Below, piece by piece: positions 1-8,423 of a stretch of 64,000 nt of DNA. This DNA is from Methylobacterium sp. WL1 (GTDB lineage: Bacteria; Pseudomonadota; Alphaproteobacteria; Rhizobiales; Beijerinckiaceae): the NCBI RefSeq assembly GCF_008000895.1, contig NZ_CP042823.1, positions 5,726,501 to 5,790,500 of the forward strand. The letters run 5' to 3'. How positions within the stretch are numbered: position 1 is the stretch's first letter; each line of letters opens with the position of its first letter. The notes below the pieces were generated by a model. It made no database searches. It saw only the letters and a list, made by a program, of their open reading frames with translations, and was not told the origin of the DNA. The position numbers and the translations under genes were made by a program.

Positions 1-291
1 ATCTACGTGCTGGCCGCGATGCTGGGCATCGCCTCCAACGCCCCCGGGGGCATCGGGGTGTTCGAGGCCACCATTCTGCTCGCCCTGTCGAGCCTGCCGC
101 GCAACGAGGTGTTGACCTCGCTGCTGCTGTTCCGGGGCTGCTACTACGTCGTGCCGTTCGTCGTCGCCCTGGCGATGCTCGGCCTCTACGAGATCGTGAA
201 GCGGGCCGGCGGCGCGCGCGATCCGGGGCCGCCGGAAGGCACGGCCGGCCCGTCCGGCCGCCCCTGGCCCGACGACACCGAGTCCCGGTAA
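1..291 (+). CDS. LPG-synthase-type (UPF0104) membrane protein, 3' end
   Basis: C-terminal 96 codons of a gene that begins before the window; the frame is open from base 1. Two hydrophobic segments are visible. The stretch GGIGVFEATILLAL is the hallmark of the lysylphosphatidylglycerol-synthase transmembrane family (UPF0104/YbhN-like integral membrane proteins). It is followed by a second helix (LLFRGCYYVVPFVVALAMLG) and a polar Pro/Gly-rich tail. Family members act in the inner membrane, but the substrate of this one cannot be told from the fragment. The sensor kinase gene starts 22 nt downstream on the same strand, so the two may be co-transcribed. A second member of the family lies at 62429-63592. 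Confidence 0.7.
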   Translation: MYVLAAMLGIASNAPGGIGVFEATILLALSSLPRNEVLTSLLLFRGCYYVVPFVVALAMLGLYEIVKRAGGARDPGPPEGTAGPSGRPWPDDTESR

Positions 292-313
292 TTCCACCGG
301 ACCGCCGTCGATC

Positions 314-1587
314 ATGACCGACCGCCCGCGCAGTTCCCAGGCCTGGACGGGCGCCGCAATCGCGGCCGGCCTGTTCGCCGTCGCCCTGGCGCTGTCTGGC
401 CGGCTCGACCTTCCGCTGATCCTGGCCGGCCTCGGCTCGGTCTGCCTGGGCGGCTGGCTCGGGGGCGCGGCCCGGAAGCCCCGGTGCCGCGGCCGGCGGC
501 GACGGCCCAGCGCCACGCGATCGCCGAGGCGCTGCTGGCCCACGTGCCCGATCCGGTCATCCTGGTGGACCGCCGCACCCTGGTGGTGGAGGCCAACCCG
601 GCGGCCCGGGCGCTGCTGCCGGCCCTGCTCCAGGCCCGGCCCCTGTCCTTCGCGCTGCGCAGCCCGGAGGTCCTCGACGGGGTCGAGGCGGTGCTGAGTT
701 CCGGCATGCCCCGCCGTGTCCCCCTGTCGACCCGGGTGCCCCTGGAGCGGACCTTCGAGGTCCAGATCGGCGCCCTGCCGATGCCCGATGGGTCGGGGGT
801 CAGCGCGGTTCTGTTCCTGCGCGATCTCACCTCGGCCCGGCGCCTCGAGGCGATGCGGGTCGATTTCGTGGCCAATGCCAGCCACGAGCTGCGCACGCCG
901 CTCGCCACCCTGATCGGGTTCATCGAGACCCTGCAGGGCCCGGCCCGCGAGGACACGCAGGCCCGCGAACGATTCCTCGAGATCATGCGCGTCCAGGCGC
1001 TGCGCATGACCCGGCTGATCGACGACCTGCTGTCGCTGTCAAGGATCGAGCTGCGCGAGCACGTGGCCCCTACCACCGTGGTCGATCTCGGGGCGCTGGC
1101 CCGGCAGATGGTCGACGCGCAGGGGCCGCCCGCCGAGGCGCGGGGCGCCACGGTGCGGTTCGCGGACGGCGACGGCCCCTATCCCGTGCCCGGTGATGCC
1201 GACGAGCTGGCCCGGGTGATCGAGAACCTGATCGAGAACGCTGTGAAGTACGGCGGCGGCCATGTCGGCGTCGCCCTGAGCCGCGAGGATGATACCCGGC
1301 TCGGCCGGCGGATCGTGCTGTCCGTGACGGATGACGGCCCGGGGATCCCGCCCGAGCACATCCCGCGCCTGACCGAGCGCTTCTACCGGGTCGACGTCGC
1401 CTCCAGCCGCGCCCGGGGCGGGACGGGGCTCGGCCTCGCCATCGTGAAGCACAGCCTCAACCGCCACCGCGGTCGCCTCGCCATCGACAGCACGGTCGGC
1501 CGGGGGACGGTCGTGCGCGTCAGCCTGCCGGAATACGGCGGCGACGCGGAGGTGGCCCGCGTCGCCGATCAGGCCGGGCCGGCATAG
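314..1587 (+). CDS. PhoR-like sensor histidine kinase (apparent frameshift near 480)
   Basis: Membrane sensor kinase. The first frame (ATG 314) encodes two hydrophobic segments (AAGLFAVALAL and LPLILAGLGSVCLGGWLGG). Reading then has to move to the next frame at about 475-486, where a PAS-like segment (LLAHVPDPVILVDRRTLVVEAN) starts. The H box FVANASHELRTPLATLIGF, the N box NLIENAVKYGG and G boxes DDGPGIP and GGTGLGLAIVKH follow. Restoring one base in the C/G-rich stretch joins the frames (…ARKPR-LPRPAATAQ…). The layout matches PhoR, the phosphate-starvation kinase, but no phoB or pst gene is adjacent, so the signal is inferred. The 3' end overlaps the convergent GST gene by 19 nt. As read, only a soluble kinase from GTG 484 would be made. 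Confidence 0.8.
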
Positions 1588-2180
1588 GGGCCGATCCCGA
1601 GCCCGGCCTCGACCCGCGGGATCCAGGCGCGGATGGCCGGGTAGGCGGCCAAGTCGAAGCCGCCCTCGTGGGCCATGCGGGTGTAGGCGACCAGCGCCAC
1701 GTCGGCGAGCGTCAGCGCATCGCCGGCCATGAAGGCCGCGCGTTCGAGCGTCGCCTGCATCAGCCGAAGCGCGTCAGTGCCGCGTTCCGCGAGCTTCGGA
1801 TCGAGCGCGTCCGGTGCGCGCTTCAGGTAATGAAGCTGATACCGGCGGACCGCGATGTAGGGCTCGTGGCTGTACTGCTCCCAGAACATCCATTGCAGCA
1901 TGCGGGCGCGGTCGCGGGCCGCCTCGGGCACGAGCGCCGAGCCTTCCGCGAGGTAGACGATGATCGCGTTGGATTCCGATAGGGTCTCGCCATCGGGAAA
2001 CACGACGAGCGGGACACGGCCGGCGGGGTTCAGCGCCAGGAACGCCGGATCGCGTGTGCCGCCACCCGGGACGTCGATGGTGCGCCAGATCGACGGGATG
2101 CCGAGACGATCGGCCACCCATTTGACCTTGAGGCAGTTGCCGGAACCCGGATCCCCGTAGAGCGTCAGCGGTTCGGTCAT
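1569..2180 (-). CDS. Glutathione S-transferase family protein
   Basis: A 203-residue protein with the two-domain GST layout. The N-terminal thioredoxin-like domain begins LTLYGDPGSGNCLKVKW, where the GSH-activating residue is expected at Ser13 or the neighbouring Asn. It contains the cis-proline loop GRVPLVVFPDG and the GSH-binding LSESNAIIVYLAE. The helical C-terminal domain carries the N-capping-type motif TLADVALVAYTRMA. Such enzymes conjugate or reduce electrophiles with glutathione in the cytoplasm; the substrate is unknown. The gene converges on and slightly overlaps the sensor kinase, and diverges from the copper operon with a 194-bp intergenic region. Confidence 0.88.
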   Translation of the reverse strand: MTEPLTLYGDPGSGNCLKVKWVADRLGIPSIWRTIDVPGGGTRDPAFLALNPAGRVPLVVFPDGETLSESNAIIVYLAEGSALVPEAARDRARMLQWMFWEQYSHEPYIAVRRYQLHYLKRAPDALDPKLAERGTDALRLMQATLERAAFMAGDALTLADVALVAYTRMAHEGGFDLAAYPAIRAWIPRVEAGLGIGPYAGPA

Positions 2181-2336
2181 CGGAGGCCTCGCAGGGCTGG
2201 GTCAAATCGTTCGCAGAGCGCCGCGGGATGCGGGCAACGGCTGGACCCGAGCGCATCTCCCTCTCCCGCCGGTCGCAAACCGATGGCCGCACAGTGTCGG
2301 CCCGATCCCGATTCGGCAATGCGATCCAGGAGGCCC

Positions 2337-2367
2337 TTGACCTTCCCATGATGGGAAGCCCCATCTG
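2337..2367 (+). promoter_or_regulatory. CueR-type copper-responsive promoter of copA
   Basis: The intergenic region holds TTGACC (2337-2342) and a dyad ACCTTCCCATGATGGGAAGCC (2340-2359) lying within an over-long 19-bp spacer before a weak -10 (CATCTG, 2362-2367). This is the arrangement recognised by MerR-family copper sensors: CueR binds the palindrome between -35 and -10 and untwists the long spacer when Cu(I) is bound. The cognate cueR gene is the second gene of the operon, so the system should be self-regulated. The -10 ends only 7 nt before the copA ATG, so the mRNA would be leaderless or nearly so. Confidence 0.7.
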
Positions 2368-2374
2368 AGGCGGC

Positions 2375-4882
2375 ATGGATGCTTCGATCGGAACCGCCCC
2401 CGTGCCCGAACACGTCTCCCTGAGCTTCCCCGTCGATGGGATGTCCTGCGCGTCCTGCGTCGGGCGGGTCGAGCGCGCCCTGAAGGCGTTGCCCGGTGCC
2501 CGCGACGTGGCGGTCAATCTCGCCACCAACCGCGCCAGCCTCGTCCTCGGCGGCCGCGCGGGTCCGGCCGACGCCGCGGCCGCGCTGGCGGATGCCGGCT
2601 ACCCGATCCCGGAGACCGAGAGCCGGATCGCCGTCTCGGGGATGTCCTGCGCGTCCTGCGTCGGACGGGTCGAGCGCGCACTCGCCGCCCTGCCGGGGGT
2701 GAGCGGCGCCAGCGTCAACCTGGTCACCGGCCAGGCCGCGATCCGCCATCCGGAGGGCGTGGTCTCCGTCGGCGACCTCGTCGCGGCCGTGGCCACGGCG
2801 GGCTACGAAGCCCGGCCCCTCGACGACGGGCCGCGAACCGATCCGGCGACCCGGCAGGAGGCCGAGGGCCGCGCGCTCCGCCGCGCCCTCACCGTGGCGG
2901 GGCTGCTCTCCGCCCCCGTGGTCGTCCTCGAAATGTGCGGCCACGTCCTGCCCGGCTTCCATGCCAGCCCGGCCACGGCCCTGGTCCAGGCCGCCCTGGC
3001 GACCCTGGTGCTCGCCTGGCCCGGCCGCCGCTTCTTCCTGCGGGGCGTGCCGGGCCTGCTGCGCGGCCATCCCGACATGAACGCCCTGGTCGCCCTCGGG
3101 GCGGGGGCCGCCTACCTCTACTCCCTGGTCTCGGCCCTGACCCCAGGCCTGCTGCCCGCGGGCGCGGCGCATCTCTACTTCGAGGCCAGCGTGCTGATCG
3201 TCACGCTGATCCTGCTCGGGCGGAATCTGGAGGCCGGCGCCCGGGGCCGGACCGGTCAGGCGATCACGCGGCTGATGGATCTGGCGCCCAAGACCGCCCG
3301 GGTGATCCGCGACGGGTCGGAGGTCGAGGTGCCGCTCGGGGAACTCCGCATCGGCGCCGTGGTCCGCGTCAGACCCGGCGAGCGGGTCGCGGCCGACGGC
3401 GCGGTTGTTTCCGGCACGAGCCACGTCGACGAGAGCATGGTGACGGGGGAGCCCGTGCCCGTGCGGAAGGGGCCGGGGGACCGGATGGTCGGCGGAACCC
3501 TGAACGGGCGCGGCAGCCTCGACCTCCGGGTCGACGCGGTCGGCGGCGCCACCGTGCTGGCGCAGATCGCCGCCATGGTGGAGCGGGCCCAGGGCGGCAA
3601 GCTGCCGATCCAGGCGCTGGTCGATCGCGTCACCGGGCGCTTCGTGCCGGCGGTGATCGGGATCGCGCTCGCGACGTTCCTGGGCTGGCTGATCCTGGCC
3701 CCGGCCCCCGCCCTCGGGCCGGCCCTGGTCAACGCCGTCGCAGTGCTGATCATCGCCTGCCCCTGCGCCATGGGGCTGGCCACGCCCACCGCCATCATGG
3801 TCGGGACCGGGCGGGCGGCGGGCCGGGGCATCCTGTTCCGCGACGGCGCGGCGCTGCAACGGCTGCGCGACGTGCGCGTCGTCGCCCTGGACAAGACCGG
3901 CACCCTCACCGAGGGCCGCCCGCGGGTCACCGATCTTCTCGTGACCTCGGGTTTCGCGGAGGACGAGGCACTGGCCCTCGCGGCCGGCCTGGAGAGCCGG
4001 TCCGAGCATCCTCTGGCCGGCGCCGTGGTGGCGGCCGCCCGCGCCCGGGGCCTGGACGACAGGCGCGAGCCCGAGCGCTTCGAGGCGGTGGAGGGGTTCG
4101 GCGTGTCCGGACAGGTCGCGGGCCGAAGCGTGGCTCTCGGCGCGCCGCGCTACCTCGACCGGCTCGGCATCGCCCTGGACCCGGACCTCGCCGCCCGCGC
4201 CGGACAGCTGGCCGAGGACGGCAAGAGCCCGATACACCTCGCCCTCGACGGCCGCCATGCCGGGCTGCTGGCCGTGGCCGACCCGGTGAAGCCGGGCGCC
4301 CGCGAGGCCGTGGCGGCGCTGACGGCGCAGGGGCTCGTCGTGGCGATGGTGACGGGCGACGACCCGCGCACAGCCGCCGGGGTCGCCAAAAGCCTCGGCA
4401 TCGACGAGGTGGCCGCTGGGATCCTGCCCGGGGGCAAGGTCGAAACGGTCGAGAGATTGCGGGCGGCGCATGGGCCCGTAGCCTTCGTCGGCGACGGCAT
4501 CAACGACGCCCCGGCGCTGGCCGAGGCCGATGTCGGCCTCGCCATCGGCACCGGTACCGACATCGCCGTCGAGAGCGCCGACGTGGTGCTGATGTCGGGG
4601 GAGCCGCAGGCGCTGGTGGAGGCGCTCGCCCTGTCCCGGGCGGTGATGGCCAATATCCGCCAGAACCTGTTCTGGGCCTTCGCCTACAACGCGGCCCTGA
4701 TCCCCGTGGCCGCGGGCCTGCTGGTGCCGTTCGGCGGCCCGGCCTTGTCGCCGGTCCTGGCCGCGGGTGCGATGGCGTTCTCGAGCGTCTTCGTGCTCGG
4801 CAACGCCCTGCGGCTGCGCCGGGCCGGGGGCCGGGCCGCGCCCGCCGCCGAAGCATCCGCACCAGTGCCGAGGCCGGCATGA
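2375..4882 (+). CDS. copA: Copper-exporting P1B-type ATPase
   Basis: An 835-residue heavy-metal ATPase that pumps Cu(I) from the cytoplasm across the inner membrane using ATP. Two N-terminal HMA domains each carry GMSCASC (Cys25/Cys28 and Cys92/Cys95). Then come the membrane segments, the phosphatase loop TGEPVPV, and the ion-selective CPC motif in the sixth helix ([14 protein letters not shown]). The phosphorylation site DKTGTLTEG, the P1B-specific SEHPL and the hinge [16 protein letters not shown] follow. Length and order are standard for CopA/ActP. ATG 2375 directly follows a GAGG ribosome site and the CueR-type promoter. The stop codon overlaps the start of cueR (ATGA), so the two are translationally coupled. 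Confidence 0.95.
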   Translation: MDASIGTAPVPEHVSLSFPVDGMSCASCVGRVERALKALPGARDVAVNLATNRASLVLGGRAGPADAAAALADAGYPIPETESRIAVSGMSCASCVGRVERALAALPGVSGASVNLVTGQAAIRHPEGVVSVGDLVAAVATAGYEARPLDDGPRTDPATRQEAEGRALRRALTVAGLLSAPVVVLEMCGHVLPGFHASPATALVQAALATLVLAWPGRRFFLRGVPGLLRGHPDMNALVALGAGAAYLYSLVSALTPGLLPAGAAHLYFEASVLIVTLILLGRNLEAGARGRTGQAITRLMDLAPKTARVIRDGSEVEVPLGELRIGAVVRVRPGERVAADGAVVSGTSHVDESMVTGEPVPVRKGPGDRMVGGTLNGRGSLDLRVDAVGGATVLAQIAAMVERAQGGKLPIQALVDRVTGRFVPAVIGIALATFLGWLILAPAPALGPALVNAVAVLIIACPCAMGLATPTAIMVGTGRAAGRGILFRDGAALQRLRDVRVVALDKTGTLTEGRPRVTDLLVTSGFAEDEALALAAGLESRSEHPLAGAVVAAARARGLDDRREPERFEAVEGFGVSGQVAGRSVALGAPRYLDRLGIALDPDLAARAGQLAEDGKSPIHLALDGRHAGLLAVADPVKPGAREAVAALTAQGLVVAMVTGDDPRTAAGVAKSLGIDEVAAGILPGGKVETVERLRAAHGPVAFVGDGINDAPALAEADVGLAIGTGTDIAVESADVVLMSGEPQALVEALALSRAVMANIRQNLFWAFAYNAALIPVAAGLLVPFGGPALSPVLAAGAMAFSSVFVLGNALRLRRAGGRAAPAAEASAPVPRPA

Positions 4883-5349
4883 GCGCGGGATCCATCACCA
4901 TCGGCGAGGCGGCCCGGCGCACCGGCGTCTCGGCCAAGATGATCCGCTGGTACGAGGCGACCGGCCTGCTGCCGCCCGCGACCCGCTCCGAGGCGGGCTA
5001 CCGCCACTACGACGACGCGGACCTGCACACCCTGCGGTTCGTCCGCCGCGCCCGCGACCTCGGCTTCAGCGTCGAGGCCATCGCGGACCTGCTGGCGCTC
5101 TGGCGCGACCGCGCCCGGCCGAGCGCCGGCGTGAAGGCGATCGCCGAGGAGCAGATCGCCGACCTGCGCCGCCGGATCGGCGAGCTGGAGGGCATGGCCC
5201 GGACTCTGGAGCGCCTCGCCGAGAGCTGCTGCGGCGACGCGCGGCCCGATTGCCCGATCCTCGATGACCTCGCCACGGAGGATGGGCCGCGCTTAACTCG
5301 AACATCGAGTCGCGGTCTGGGGCAGCGGAGACCTGTGCGGAGGGTGTGA
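4879..5349 (+). CDS. cueR: MerR-family copper-responsive regulator CueR
   Basis: A 156-residue MerR-family activator. It has an N-terminal winged helix-turn-helix ([21 protein letters not shown]), a dimerisation helix, and a C-terminal metal loop with Cys117-x7-Cys125 (CCGDARPDC). That spacing is the Cu(I)/Ag(I) signature of CueR. It should bind the dyad upstream of copA and activate the operon when cytoplasmic Cu(I) rises. The start overlaps the copA stop. The protein runs about 25 residues beyond the usual end (after PILDDLA) with a basic Arg-rich tail that looks unselected. Two tiny membrane-protein genes follow within 3 nt, so the 3' end of cueR may have been altered when they arrived. 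Confidence 0.92.
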   Translation: MSAGSITIGEAARRTGVSAKMIRWYEATGLLPPATRSEAGYRHYDDADLHTLRFVRRARDLGFSVEAIADLLALWRDRARPSAGVKAIAEEQIADLRRRIGELEGMARTLERLAESCCGDARPDCPILDDLATEDGPRLTRTSSRGLGQRRPVRRV

Positions 5350-5351
5350 GA

Positions 5352-5615
5352 ATGACGGGTTTGATACCGGAGGTGGACGCTCGGCGTAAGCTTGTCGCCA
5401 ACGAGCAGGCGAAGCCGACGGCGACTTATATCAATGGCTTGTCCATCGCTGTCTTCGCTGTCGGCGGCCTCTCGCCCTTCATCACGGCCCTTGGTATCGT
5501 CACGGAGCAACATGGCTTCCTTGTCGGCGCTCTCATTCTGCTCGGCGTTTGCTCGTTGTCGAGTAGTACCCCACATCTGGTGGCACGATCCCGTCTCGGG
5601 AATCTGGACCCATGA
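5352..5615 (+). CDS. Small two-helix membrane protein
   Basis: An 87-residue protein of unknown function. A polar N-terminus (VDARRKLVANEQAKPTATY) leads into two hydrophobic segments, about residues 27-48 and 54-74. The K-x-x-A-N-E-x-x-K-x-x-A-T-x-x-N lead-in resembles a family of tiny Rhizobiales membrane proteins. I chose ATG 5352 over the GTG at 5346 because GGAGG (5339-5343) sits 8 nt before it. The gene starts 2 nt after cueR and its stop overlaps the next gene's ATG (ATGA). It reads less GC-rich than its neighbours, suggesting later arrival. A role in copper homeostasis is possible only by position. Confidence 0.65.
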   Translation: MTGLIPEVDARRKLVANEQAKPTATYINGLSIAVFAVGGLSPFITALGIVTEQHGFLVGALILLGVCSLSSSTPHLVARSRLGNLDP

Positions 5616-5707
5616 CGACATTTCAGTTCGTAAGTTTCCTCGCTGTTCCGCTTGCGGGGCTTGCCCTTGGATTTGGCATGTTGTGGCTGACCGGCAAGGC
5701 GCCTTGA
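5612..5707 (+). CDS. 31-residue single-helix membrane peptide
   Basis: A tiny ORF overlapping the preceding gene by 4 nt (ATGA). It encodes a 31-residue, almost wholly hydrophobic peptide: a few polar residues (MTTFQF), one transmembrane helix (VSFLAVPLAGLALGFGML), and a short end WLTGKAP. The strict start/stop overlap suggests translational coupling with the 87-residue membrane protein, so the pair probably acts together in the inner membrane. No function is known to me. Single-helix peptides coupled to small membrane proteins include regulatory subunits of transporters and membrane toxins; neither can be chosen from sequence alone. Confidence 0.5.
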   Translation: MTTFQFVSFLAVPLAGLALGFGMLWLTGKAP

Positions 5708-5855
5708 GCCGTCGAACAACGTCCAAAATCATCGATCCAAGGCGGTTCGGAGTTTCGCGCGACAAGCGCGGCCGTTGACGCCGCGTCTGGCCCCGGCTTT
5801 GCTGGAACGGCCCAGTCTCTCGCCGAGACCTCACGGCCACGAAAGCCCCGGACCC

Positions 5856-7028
5856 ATGCCCGCCCTCGAACGGATCCGCGCCTTCGCCGACACGATGACC
5901 GCGTGGCGGCACGATCTCCACGCCCACCCGGAGCTGCTCTACGACGTGGAGCGGACGGCGGGGTTCGTGGCGGACCAGCTCCGGGCCTTCGGCTGCGACA
6001 CGGTGGAGACCGCCATCGGCCGGACCGGCGTGGTCGGGGTGATCCGCGGCAACGGCCGAAGCTCGAACCGCGCCATCGGGCTGCGCGCCGACATGGACGC
6101 CCTTCCGATCCAGGAGGTCCGGGACCTGCCGTACCGCTCCACGGTGCCGGGCACGATGCACGCCTGCGGCCATGACGGGCACACCACGATGCTGCTCGGG
6201 GCGGCCAAGTACCTCTCCGAGACCCGGGACTTCGACGGCGCCGCGGTGCTGATCTTCCAGCCGGCCGAGGAGGGCGGCGGCGGCGGCGAGGCGATGGTCG
6301 AGGACGGCCTGATGGAGCGGTTCGGGATCGAATCGGTCTACGGGATGCACAACATCCCCGGCATGGCGGTCGGCACTTTCGCGATCCGGCCGGGGCCGAT
6401 CATGGCGTCCACCGACCGCTTCACCCTCACCATCGAGGGGCGGGGCGGCCACGCGGCGCTGCCGCAGAACGCCGTCGACAGCGTGCTGGTGGCGAGCCAC
6501 GTGATCATCGCCCTGCAGAGCATCGTCGCGCGCAACCTCGATCCGCTCGAATCCGCCGTGGTCTCGGTCTGCGCGCTCGAGGCCGGCGAGGCGTTCAACG
6601 TGCTGCCGCAGAGCGTGACCATGCGGGGCACCCTGCGCACGCTGTCCCAGGCGGTGCGCAGCCAGGTCAAGGCACGGATCGAAACCCTGGTGACCGAGGT
6701 CTCCGGGGCCTTCGGCGCCACCGGCGTGGTCGAATACGGGTCGAGCTACCCGGTCACCGAGAACCACCCGGCCGAAACGGAGTTCATGGCCGGCGTGGCC
6801 GAGGCGCTGGTCGGCGCGGAGAATGTCGACCGGACCGTCGCGCCGATGATGACGGCGGAGGACTTCTCCTACATGCTCGGCCGCCGCCCCGGCGCCTACA
6901 TGTTCATCGGTAACGGCGACAGTGCCTCGCTCCACCACCCGCACTACGATTTCAACGATTCCGCGACCCCGTACGGGGCGTCGCTGTGGGCGCGCCTGAT
7001 CGAGACGGCGCTGCCCCGGACGGCTTGA
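5856..7028 (+). CDS. M20-family amidohydrolase (hippurate hydrolase type)
   Basis: A 390-residue cytoplasmic metallo-amidohydrolase of the M20D group (hippuricase, IAA-amino acid hydrolase, N-acetyl-amino acid deacylase). Metal ligands are visible in HACGHDGHTTMLLGAAKYL, PAEEGGGGGEAMVEDGL and the C-terminal SLHHPHYDFND. The dimerisation domain starts around STDRFTLTIEGRGGHAALPQ. It hydrolyses N-acylated amino acids, releasing the acyl group; the exact substrate is not evident. ATG 5856 gives the family's usual length, whereas an in-frame upstream TTG at 5775 would add 27 unlike residues. The chromate transporter follows immediately (its GTG lies 8 nt after this stop). Confidence 0.9.
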   Translation: MPALERIRAFADTMTAWRHDLHAHPELLYDVERTAGFVADQLRAFGCDTVETAIGRTGVVGVIRGNGRSSNRAIGLRADMDALPIQEVRDLPYRSTVPGTMHACGHDGHTTMLLGAAKYLSETRDFDGAAVLIFQPAEEGGGGGEAMVEDGLMERFGIESVYGMHNIPGMAVGTFAIRPGPIMASTDRFTLTIEGRGGHAALPQNAVDSVLVASHVIIALQSIVARNLDPLESAVVSVCALEAGEAFNVLPQSVTMRGTLRTLSQAVRSQVKARIETLVTEVSGAFGATGVVEYGSSYPVTENHPAETEFMAGVAEALVGAENVDRTVAPMMTAEDFSYMLGRRPGAYMFIGNGDSASLHHPHYDFNDSATPYGASLWARLIETALPRTA

Positions 7029-7036
7029 CCGGCGGC

Positions 7037-8407
7037 GTGACGGACGGTGCGGGCCCGGCGGGCCCGGACCCTATCCCGCTCCCGACCCTGCGGCAGGCCG
7101 TCCCGGTCTGGATGCGGGTGGCGGCCCTGTCGTTCGGCGGCCCCGCCGGGCAGATCGCCGTGATGCACCGCATCCTGGTGGACGAGCGGCGCTGGATCTC
7201 CGAGCGGCGCTTCCTGCACGGGCTCGGCTTCTGCACGCTCCTGCCCGGCCCGGAGGCGCAGCAACTCGCGACCTATATCGGCTGGCTGATGCACGGCCCC
7301 GCCGGCGGCCTCGTCGCGGGCGGGCTGTTCGTGCTGCCGGGGCTGCTCGCCCTGATGGGCCTGAGCTGGCTCTACGTCCTGTACGGCGCGGTCGACCTCG
7401 TCGCCGGACTGTTCTTCGGGCTCAAGGCGGCGGTGCTCGCCATCGTGCTGCACGCGCTCTGGCGCCTCGGCGGCCGGGCTTTGCGCGGACGGGCGGACCG
7501 GCTCATCGCGGCGGCCGCCTTCGTGGCGATCTTCGTCCTGGCGGTGCCGTTCCCTCTGGTCGTGGTCGCGGCGGGCGCCCTCGGCCTCGTGCTGGGACGC
7601 AGGCCCGCGCCGGCCTCCGCCGAAACCGAGGCGGGCGATGAGGGCGGGTTCCTGATCGGCCAGGCGATGTTGTCGCGCGAGCGTGCGGGGCCGGAGGAAT
7701 CCCTGCGCGTCGCCGCCCTGTGGCTGGCGATCTGGCTCCTGCCGGTGGCCGCCCTGCTGCTCCTGCCCGGGCCGCCCCCGGTCTTCGGGCAGGTGGCCGT
7801 GTTCTTCGCCAAGATGGCGGTCGTGACCTTCGGGGGGGCCTACGCGGCGCTCGCCTACGTCGCCCAGCAGGCGGTGGAGCATTACGGCTGGCTGCGGCCC
7901 GGTGAGATGCTCGACGGGCTGGGGCTCGCCGAGACCACCCCGGGGCCGCTGATCATGGTGCTCCAGTTCGTCGGCTTCCTGGCCGGCTATCGGGCGCCCG
8001 GCACCCTGCCGCCGCTGCTGGCGGGAACGCTGGCCGGGCTGCTGACGACCTGGGTCACCTTCGCGCCATGCTTCCTCTGGATCTTCGCCGGGGCGCCGCT
8101 GATCGGGCGCCTGCGCGGCAGCCGCCTGCTGGCCGGCGCCCTGTCGGCGATCACCGCCGCGGTGGCGGGCGTGATCCTCAACCTCGCCGTCTGGTTCGGG
8201 CTGCGGACGCTGTTTTCCGAGGTCCGGTCTGTGCCGCTCGGGCCGCTGCGCCTCGACCTGCCCGTGCCCGCCAGCCTCGATCCCGCCGCCCTGGTGCTGA
8301 CGTTGTCGGCGATCCTGGCGGTCTTCCGGTTCGGCCTCGGGGCGCTGCCGACCCTGGCGCTGTGTGCCGGGGCCGGGATGCTGCTGCGGCTGTCGGGCTT
8401 GGCCTGA
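7037..8407 (+). CDS. chrA: Chromate ion transporter ChrA
   Basis: A 456-residue inner-membrane protein of the CHR superfamily, which exports chromate. It is the long, two-domain form. The first half has the CHR signature SFGGPAGQIAVMHR with ERRFLHGLGFCTLLPGPEAQQLATY. The second repeats it as VTFGGAYAALAYVAQQ with DGLGLAETTPGPLIMVLQFVG. Many hydrophobic helices flank these. GTG 7037 is the preferred start; a TTG at 7025 overlapping the upstream stop (TTGA) is the alternative. No chrB is nearby, so regulation is unclear. Confidence 0.92.
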   Translation: MTDGAGPAGPDPIPLPTLRQAVPVWMRVAALSFGGPAGQIAVMHRILVDERRWISERRFLHGLGFCTLLPGPEAQQLATYIGWLMHGPAGGLVAGGLFVLPGLLALMGLSWLYVLYGAVDLVAGLFFGLKAAVLAIVLHALWRLGGRALRGRADRLIAAAAFVAIFVLAVPFPLVVVAAGALGLVLGRRPAPASAETEAGDEGGFLIGQAMLSRERAGPEESLRVAALWLAIWLLPVAALLLLPGPPPVFGQVAVFFAKMAVVTFGGAYAALAYVAQQAVEHYGWLRPGEMLDGLGLAETTPGPLIMVLQFVGFLAGYRAPGTLPPLLAGTLAGLLTTWVTFAPCFLWIFAGAPLIGRLRGSRLLAGALSAITAAVAGVILNLAVWFGLRTLFSEVRSVPLGPLRLDLPVPASLDPAALVLTLSAILAVFRFGLGALPTLALCAGAGMLLRLSGLA

Positions 8408-8423
8408 CCGGCGCGGTCAGGCC
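8401..8423. terminator. Hairpin between convergent chrA and aminopeptidase genes
   Basis: A perfect 9-bp GC-rich stem, GGCCTGACC (8401-8409) with GGTCAGGCC (8415-8423), and a 5-nt loop. It overlaps both convergent stop codons. There is no T-tract on either side, so it is a weak candidate for bidirectional termination or 3'-end stabilisation. Confidence 0.35.

Noticed and set aside
2177..4471. 764-codon open frame on the minus strand across copA
   Set aside because: Antisense to a full P-type ATPase in a GC-rich gene; composition is His/Gly/Arg-rich with no domain or RBS.
2935..4878. Extension of the cueR frame upstream into copA
   Set aside because: Arg/Gly/Pro-rich shadow of copA. cueR starts at 4879 with a normal MerR N-terminus.
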